The translations under genes and the position numbers were made by a program. 64,000 nt of DNA from Halorussus pelagicus (GTDB lineage Archaea > Halobacteriota > Halobacteria > Halobacteriales > Haladaptataceae): positions 248,001 to 312,000 of the forward strand of contig NZ_CP035119.1 of NCBI RefSeq assembly GCF_004087835.1, in the 5' to 3' direction. The notes under the pieces are model-generated. The model saw nothing but the letters and a program-made list of their open reading frames with translations. It ran no database searches and was not told where the DNA came from. Shown piece after piece: positions 59,124 to 64,000 of the stretch (positions are counted from its first letter, which is position 1; each line of letters begins with the position of its first letter).

Positions 59124-59457
59124 TTTCGAAGTCGTACTGCTCAGCGGCGTCTCGCCGTTCGACGCTCTCCGCGACGACGGTCGGCACGAACCGCTTCATT
59201 TTCCACGCCTGATAGACCGTCAGTCCGAGCGCACCCAGCACGGCGACCAGCCCGAACAGCGGTCGCTGGACGACCAGAAGCGTGTAGCCGAGTGCCGCGG
59301 CGCTCGCTACCCCCGCGAATGCGAGGAGGACGAGGCGGCGCTTCCGTAGCTCGTCTTCGTGAGCGGCGACGATTTCGCCAGCGCGACCTGCTTCGACCGC
59401 CCGATAGGTGGTCTCGTCGTTGGGTTGGTCGTACGCCAGCACGTCTACGAGCGCCAT
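59098..59457 (-). CDS. Two-helix membrane protein
   Basis: A 119-residue protein with a polar N-terminus (ALVDVLAYDQPNDETTYRAVEAGRAGEIV), basic KRRL just before helix 1 (about 42-62), helix 2 (about 66-84), and a charged tail (KMKRFVPTVVAESVERR). It starts directly (one base) after the stop of the SBDS gene, so it is the second gene of that operon. I recognise no family; presence next to SBDS is the only functional hint. Confidence 0.72.
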   Translation of the reverse strand: MALVDVLAYDQPNDETTYRAVEAGRAGEIVAAHEDELRKRRLVLLAFAGVASAAALGYTLLVVQRPLFGLVAVLGALGLTVYQAWKMKRFVPTVVAESVERRDAAEQYDFETIPSGSRP

Positions 59458-60183
59458 TTAGCGCATGCTGATGTCGTCTTCGTCCTTGATAATCTGGGTC
59501 TCGGCCTCGCCGCTGGTGTGTTCGTTCACGAGGTCGTAGAAGTCGTTCTGCATTCCCGCGGGGAACGTGAGGACGCCGACCCACCCGCCGTCGTTCTGCC
59601 ACTCCTCGCGTTCGAGTTCGCCGAACTGCCGAATCTTGGCCTGCGCGCTCCCGGCGTAGTCGGCGGGCACCTGCACCGCGACGGTCACTTCGTCGAACCG
59701 GATGGGGATGACCGGCCGGAGCGCGTCGAGGGCGTCATCGACCTGCGTCTCGACGGGTTCCATCGGATCGACGCGAAAGTCGGTTTCCTCCAGCGCGGAC
59801 TCGATGCGCTCGGGTGGGTGGGGCGCGTTGTCCATCTGGGGGTTGACCGCGTTGCGCGTGATGCGGTTGACCAGATTCTTGTGCTTCTGTTCTTGCATCT
59901 CGCGGCGCTGTTCGGCCGTAATCTGTATCTCTCCGTCCGTGATGACCTCGGGGATGATTTCGAGCGGGTCGGTCGTGCCGAACACCTCTTCGAGGGCGCT
60001 CTCGGCGGGTCGGTCGCCGCGACTCGCGTTCTCGAACACGTCCTCGGCCGCGATAACGTCGGTTAGTTCGCCGTCGAAGTCGCCGCGCTTGATTTCGAGC
60101 GCGGCGTCGGGGTCTACCAGCACCTCGAACCGTTCGCCGTGGGATTCGAGGCGGGCGGTCACCGCCTCTTCGAGTGGTATCAT
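59458..60183 (-). CDS. Ribosome maturation protein SBDS/Sdo1
   Basis: A 241-residue protein releasing the anti-association factor aIF6 from the large ribosomal subunit. Domain I: VTARLESHGERFEVLVDPDAALEIKRG and VFENASRGDRPAESALEEVFGTTD. Domain II: EIQITAEQRREMQEQKHKNLVNRITRNAVNP. Domain III: RPVIPIRFDEVTVAVQVPADYAGSA. Length is normal. It is followed immediately by the two-helix membrane gene. Confidence 0.95.
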   Translation of the reverse strand: MIPLEEAVTARLESHGERFEVLVDPDAALEIKRGDFDGELTDVIAAEDVFENASRGDRPAESALEEVFGTTDPLEIIPEVITDGEIQITAEQRREMQEQKHKNLVNRITRNAVNPQMDNAPHPPERIESALEETDFRVDPMEPVETQVDDALDALRPVIPIRFDEVTVAVQVPADYAGSAQAKIRQFGELEREEWQNDGGWVGVLTFPAGMQNDFYDLVNEHTSGEAETQIIKDEDDISMR

Positions 60184-60244
60184 GGATTACGGTAGTGCCC
60201 CGCGGCTAAAATAAGCTTCCCGTCGGAGAAGAGCACCCCCGACC

Positions 60245-60724
60245 CTACTCGTCGGTCCGTCGCTCCACGAGGAGCAACACGGCTAACCCGAGGATGATGA
60301 TGGTGTAGGCGGTCGCGGCCAACAGCGCGGCGTTTTCGGAACTGTACTCGCCAGTTCGGAAGATAATCGCCTTCCGGACCATGGCGATGACGCCGGTGTA
60401 GATGACCAACCGGACGATGCGGCGGGTGTTGCTCTCTTGGGTGTAGGCGACGACGGTCTCGTACACCTCCACGATGATGAACAGCAACAGCGCGGTGTCG
60501 ATAAACCCGACGACGACGAGCGGATCGGTGATGTCGCCGCTGACCGCCGTCTGGAAAATCTGCAACCCGAGGTCGAAGACGCCGATGGCGAACAGAACGA
60601 CTAACACGAGCGCCGCGACGACCTCGACGTAGCGGATGAGCGACTCGCTCATATCGAGGATTCGCTCCGGGGTGGTGTCGGCCTCCGAGACCGAAGCGTC
60701 CGCAACCTCCTCGTCGGCGGCCAT
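60245..60724 (-). CDS. PsiE-like four-helix membrane protein
   Basis: A 159-residue membrane protein of the phosphate-starvation-inducible PsiE family. The four helices are near residues 33-54, 70-92, 105-122 and 136-153. The family segment VVAYTQESNTRRIVRLVIYTGVIAMVRKAIIF is clear. In bacteria PsiE is PhoB-controlled; nothing here shows phosphate regulation. A markedly AT-rich block separates it from the next, divergent gene. Confidence 0.85.
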   Translation of the reverse strand: MAADEEVADASVSEADTTPERILDMSESLIRYVEVVAALVLVVLFAIGVFDLGLQIFQTAVSGDITDPLVVVGFIDTALLLFIIVEVYETVVAYTQESNTRRIVRLVIYTGVIAMVRKAIIFRTGEYSSENAALLAATAYTIIILGLAVLLLVERRTDE

Positions 60725-60797
60725 ACGCCTGAGTTGGGTTACATCATAAAGAATCTAGGTTTCAGTCAGCGATTCGAGAAGATCGAACTGGACCAAC

Positions 60798-60864
60798 TAT
60801 ATAATATATTTTATATTTTATTATTAAATATTTATCTATTAATTAGAAAATATTAACTTATTAT
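60798..60864. promoter_or_regulatory. AT-only block in divergent promoter region
   Basis: Sixty-seven bases with only about three G or C, in DNA that is otherwise GC-rich. It contains several overlapping TATA-like words and precedes the Tat-secreted gene at 60884; the divergent psiE-like gene starts at 60724. Promoter function is probable. Confidence 0.5.
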
Positions 60865-60883
60865 GGTAGGACTTCCAACCGCA

Positions 60884-61264
60884 ATGTCCGAAACACGACG
60901 ATCGGTACTGAAGAAAGGAATCGCCGCGGCAACTGTCGGTAGTGCCGGACTCGCTAGCGTCACCGGTTCGGCATCGGCGGCGACGTACGATACCCTAATT
61001 CGGGTCGAACCGAAGAACACCTCAACTGGCCCACAGAACTACGAGGTGGAGTTCCCGAGTGCGTACGTAGAAGGTGAAGACGGGAGCATCGAGAGTGACA
61101 CGTACTTCCAGTCGGAAAACGGTAAGATCCAGTTTGGCGGGACCGTCAACTTTGATGGCGATAGATTCGACGAGATTTCCACTACGGCCGACCCGGCGAA
61201 CGTAGAAGTGAACTTCGCCGACGACGTGTACGTTCTCGTCAACGACGAGTTTATTTACTACTAG
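60884..61264 (+). CDS. Small Tat-secreted protein
   Basis: A 126-residue protein with a twin-arginine signal (MSETRRSVLKKGIAAATVG; cleavage after GSASA). The mature part of about 95 residues is beta-rich (YDTLIRVEPKNTSTGPQNYEVEFPSAYVEG; IQFGGTVNFDGDRFDEIST) and ends DEFIYY. No Cys occurs. ATG 60884 is preferred because it places the Arg pair at 5-6; the upstream ATG 60863 is inside or next to the AT block. The mature half is less GC-rich than its neighbours. Function unknown. Confidence 0.72.
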   Translation: MSETRRSVLKKGIAAATVGSAGLASVTGSASAATYDTLIRVEPKNTSTGPQNYEVEFPSAYVEGEDGSIESDTYFQSENGKIQFGGTVNFDGDRFDEISTTADPANVEVNFADDVYVLVNDEFIYY

Positions 61265-61317
61265 TTTCAGTCGAAAGCCTGAGCGGAGCCGTTACTACGA
61301 CGACTATTTTTGACGGA

Positions 61318-61767
61318 TTACTCCTCCTGCGCCGCGAACTCGACCAGCGTCAAGTCCCTATCCAGCATGCAGTAGTCGTGGGGCGGGTCACCCAGTATTT
61401 CGGCTATCTGGTAGTCCTCGTCGAAGTCCGCGCCGACCGGTTCGCAGTACTCGTGGCTCGGACACTCCGTGTGCGGGCACGGCCCGTCGAGACTCGCCTT
61501 GCTCCCGGCGTAGGCGTTCTTCGCGGAGACGTTGGCTTTCATTCCGACTGGTTCGACCTCGACGGCCGTGACGCCGGTGTCGTGGACGCCGCAGTCGAGG
61601 GTTTGGGCACCCTCGCGCACGTCGCTAACGCGGTAGCGCACGCCTTCCGAGAGGTTGAGACACTGGTCGCGGTACGGACAGCCGTCACAGGCGGCGGCTT
61701 CGCCCTGATAGACGAACTCCTGTCCGGGGTTGGCGAGTCGAGTTCCGATGAGGGTGATGGACGACAT
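61318..61767 (-). CDS. UPF0179 family protein
   Basis: A 149-residue archaeal protein of the UPF0179 family. It has eight or nine Cys in metal-cluster-like spacing: CDGCPYRDQCLNL (Cys-x2-Cys-x5-Cys), TLDCGVHDTGV, GPCPHTECPSHEYCEPVG and HDYCMLDRD. The N-terminus ITLIGTRLANPGQEFVYQGE is conserved. Iron-sulfur or zinc binding is likely, but function is not known. It is transcribed alone. Confidence 0.9.
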   Translation of the reverse strand: MSSITLIGTRLANPGQEFVYQGEAAACDGCPYRDQCLNLSEGVRYRVSDVREGAQTLDCGVHDTGVTAVEVEPVGMKANVSAKNAYAGSKASLDGPCPHTECPSHEYCEPVGADFDEDYQIAEILGDPPHDYCMLDRDLTLVEFAAQEE

Positions 61768-61894
61768 GGCGACGAATACGCAGGCCGCTCGGTTAAGACT
61801 CTCGTCCCATCGTTTCGAGACGCCGTCGGTGCGAAATTCGCGTAGACGCCGGTCGCTCGGCGGCCAAAATCACCGAGCGCGCGACGAGCGTTCG

Positions 61895-62386
61895 TTACTC
61901 CCCAGTCAGTTCGTCCAGTTCGTCCAGATACGCATCCCGCGGGACCTGATACGCGTCCCGATAGTCGAGGTCCCCACGGGCGAACTCCGCGGCGAGTTCG
62001 CGTGCGTTCTCGACCGCTTCCGCGCGCGTGTCGTACGTCCGCGCCGGGACGAGTTCGACCTCGGGTTCGAGGAAGAACTCGACGCGCCAGACGTTCGTCC
62101 GCCCGTATTCGGCCTCCGCGGCCGGTCGGTTGGCCTGTCCCGCCGCGACGTACAGCGTCGGCATGCAGGCCGCGGGGAACTGGTCGGCGTCGAACACGTC
62201 CGGGCGATACGCGTAGATTGCCCGCCCGTCGGGTTCGTCGTTCCAGACCGTCCAGCCTTCCGGCAGGTCCGCGTCGGTCGGTCCGTCGCGCGCCGACGAG
62301 TCGGGGTCGGAGTCGCGCCGGGATGAGGTGTCGGGGTCGCTCTCCGGTGACATGTCGGCGTCGTTCGTATCGTCGCCGTCGCTCAT
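61895..62386 (-). CDS. DUF5820-like acidic protein
   Basis: A 163-residue protein. The N-terminal 45 residues are Ser/Asp-rich and disordered. The folded part begins LPEGWTVWNDEPDGRAIYAYRPD and includes PTLYVAAGQANRPAAE, NVWRVEFFLEPEVELVPA and the C-terminal helix AELAAEFARGDLDYRDAYQ-like region. I recall this as haloarchaeal DUF5820. It has no cofactor motif. It lies 127 bases beyond the UPF0179 gene on the same strand and is otherwise alone. Confidence 0.72.
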   Translation of the reverse strand: MSDGDDTNDADMSPESDPDTSSRRDSDPDSSARDGPTDADLPEGWTVWNDEPDGRAIYAYRPDVFDADQFPAACMPTLYVAAGQANRPAAEAEYGRTNVWRVEFFLEPEVELVPARTYDTRAEAVENARELAAEFARGDLDYRDAYQVPRDAYLDELDELTGE

Positions 62387-62956
62387 ATACGTCGGTTCGC
62401 CCCTGTCGCGGAAGACCTTACTGGTCGCCAGCGGGCGACAGCGACTCCCTGCGTACGGGTATATTTAAAGACGTTATATGGTACTAACTCTCAAACGAGG
62501 GACGACGCCACTCGCCCGCCTCAGTCGTCGGATTCGAGAGAGTTAATTCAGTGAGAGCCGAAATTGAATCGGAATAACATTTATATGGCTTCATCCCATC
62601 TATTAAATAGTATCGGTGGTAACGCGCCACGCGGTATGCGGTAACACCTACCAAAACACATTCACGTCCGCCCGAACCCTGTCGCCCTCCGATGTCGTGT
62701 CGCAGTGAATGTGGTGTGGGGATGGCACGCACATGATCGGCCAGCACGTAAGCGTCCCGCGCGCGAGCGGGACCGAAGGGGTTGAAAGGGGCATCTGGCA
62801 CCGACAGCACCGAGCTTGCGGTAAGTTGTCAATTAACAGACTGGCCGACACCTCTTTGTGCGTGTGTAACTACCACATATTTCGACCGCGAACGGCCAGA
62901 ACCATCGGTCAGCGGTTCGCGCGCTCTCGGACTCTCCCAACGAAATACGTGATACG
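62387..62956. other. 570-base gene-free region upstream of prkA
   Basis: I find no convincing gene; the frames present (for example 62709-62960) are not protein-like. AT-rich boxes occur at 62462-62478 and 62573-62610. The latter is followed by a GC-rich stretch with two GGTAAC words (62612-62650). The region must hold the promoter and probably a long leader of the kinase gene. Confidence 0.45.
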
Positions 62957-64000
62957 ATGACAGAATCACTGGAAGAACTCAGCCAGCGGTACCAAGAATC
63001 GATGCCCGAAGACCTCCGCGAGACCAAGTCCTTCGACTGGTATCTCGACGAGGTGTACGAGGACCCAAAAATCGCCAGAAACGCCCACCAGCGGGTCGCG
63101 GACATGTTCGACTACTACGGCACCGAGTACGACGAGGACGCCGGAGTCGTCGAATACCTGCTCGCCTCGGAGGACCCGCTTCACGACGGCGAGAACACCT
63201 TCTACGGCCACGAGATTCACCGCGCAATCCACGAGTTCGTGAACAAAGTGAAGTCCGGCGCGCGCGGTCTCGGCCCGGAGAAGCGTATCAAACTCCTGCT
63301 AGGTCCGGTCGGCTCGGGCAAGTCTGACTTCGACCGGCAGGTCCGGACCTACTTCGAGGACTACACTCTCAGCGACGAGGGCCGGATGTACACCTACCGG
63401 TGGACGAACCTCTGTGAGGTGATTCACGACCAAGACCCGGCCGACGACACGGTCCGGTCGCCGATGAACCAAGACCCCCTCGTCTTACTCCCGGTGGACC
63501 AGCGCCAGCGCGTCATCGACGACCTCAACGAGAATCTGGACGCGCCCTACACAATCCAGAACGAGCAGAGCCTCGACCCCGCCTCGGCGTTCTACATGGA
63601 CGAACTGCTGGCCCACTACGACGACGACATCAAGCAGGTGCTGGAGAATCACGTCGAGGTCGTCCGTCTCACGGCCGACGAGAACAAGCGACAAGCCGTC
63701 GAGACCTTCGAACCGAAGGACAAGAAGAATCAGGACGAGACCGAGCTGACCGGCGACGTGAACTACAGCAAAATCGCCATCTACGGCGAGTCCGACCCCC
63801 GCGCGTTCGACTACTCGGGGGCGTTCTGTAACGCGAATCGGGGCATCTTCTCGGGCGAGGAACTCCTAAAGCTTCAGCGCGAATTCCTCTACGACTTCCT
63901 CCACGCCACGCAAGAACAGACCATCAAGCCGAAGAACAACCCCCGAATCGACATCGACCAGGTCATCGTCGGCCGGACGAACATGCCCGAGTACCGGGAC
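62957..64000 (+). CDS. prkA: PrkA-type serine protein kinase, partial (cut at window end)
   Basis: The first 348 codons of a protein that usually has about 690 residues. It starts MTESLEELSQRYQES. The AAA-type P-loop LLLGPVGSGKSDFDRQV is near residue 118, after the family segment FYGHEIHRAIHEFVNKVKSGARG. Later come YRWTNLCEV, NYSKIAIYGESDPRAFDYSGAFCNANRGIFSGEELLKLQREFL and, at the edge, VIVGRTNMPEYRD. PrkA proteins are stress-related kinases, often encoded with a paralogue and a YeaH-like gene; those would lie outside the window. Confidence 0.93.
   Translation, partial: MTESLEELSQRYQESMPEDLRETKSFDWYLDEVYEDPKIARNAHQRVADMFDYYGTEYDEDAGVVEYLLASEDPLHDGENTFYGHEIHRAIHEFVNKVKSGARGLGPEKRIKLLLGPVGSGKSDFDRQVRTYFEDYTLSDEGRMYTYRWTNLCEVIHDQDPADDTVRSPMNQDPLVLLPVDQRQRVIDDLNENLDAPYTIQNEQSLDPASAFYMDELLAHYDDDIKQVLENHVEVVRLTADENKRQAVETFEPKDKKNQDETELTGDVNYSKIAIYGESDPRAFDYSGAFCNANRGIFSGEELLKLQREFLYDFLHATQEQTIKPKNNPRIDIDQVIVGRTNMPEYRD

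Noticed and set aside
62709-62960. Plus-strand frame of 83 codons before prkA
   Set aside because: It overlaps the kinase start, is rich in Arg/Thr, and has no initiation context or family resemblance.

Overview
The window is chromosomal DNA of a halophilic archaeon (class Halobacteria). The evidence is the high-GC, very acidic proteome, Tat-type twin-arginine signals on most secreted proteins, leaderless genes with an AT-rich box about 26 bases before the start codon, ATGA-overlapping operons, and archaeal information-processing genes (aIF2-beta, RPA operon, CDC48, SBDS, Lhr-type helicase). I cannot assign a genus from sequence alone. No rRNA, CRISPR array, transposase or integrase is visible. 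One tRNA gene (Ser, anticodon UGA) is present, and the last gene (prkA) runs off the right edge.

Layout. 0-8 kb: a dispersed hairpin-rich repeat, tRNA-Ser, a uracil-DNA glycosylase relative, a HalOD1/regulator pair, a blue copper protein, chorismate synthase and an Xaa-Pro peptidase. 8-17 kb: EPSP synthase, an Rsm22-like methyltransferase overlapping prephenate dehydrogenase, an unusual membrane-anchored aldo/keto reductase, a second repeat copy, an ATP-grasp enzyme and a flavin monooxygenase. 17-20.8 kb: an AT-rich foreign-looking membrane gene, surE, an AN1 zinc finger, a CopG-like regulator and a beta-carbonic anhydrase. 20.8-22.4 kb: a small accessory island bounded by three copies of the 3' end of the chorismate mutase gene; it holds an orphan membrane protein, a PIN-toxin remnant and an intact AbrB/PIN toxin-antitoxin pair. 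22.4-24.3 kb: chorismate mutase and shikimate kinase. 24.3-30.6 kb: a third repeat copy, CDC48, a CBS protein and secreted proteins. 30.6-43.4 kb: Lhr-type helicase, truncated haemoglobin, the RPA-RPAP-phosphoesterase operon, an arylsulfotransferase-like protein, the riboflavin-pathway reductase and a TetR-MATE efflux operon. 43.4-50.5 kb: a secreted paralogue pair, a glutaredoxin-thioredoxin reductase fusion, a metal exporter and aIF2-beta. 50.7-64 kb: conserved archaeal UPF/DUF genes, OGG, acylphosphatase, Nnr-MoaC, HflX, FUN14, SBDS, PsiE and the start of PrkA kinase.

Five aromatic amino-acid genes (aroC, aroA, tyrA, shikimate kinase, chorismate mutase) lie within 19 kb but in separate transcription units. 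The most striking structures not explained by genes are two. First, a dispersed element of about 180 bp has three copies whose hairpin stems differ in sequence but stay self-complementary. Second, an att-like triple repeat of the chorismate mutase gene tail brackets toxin-antitoxin cargo.
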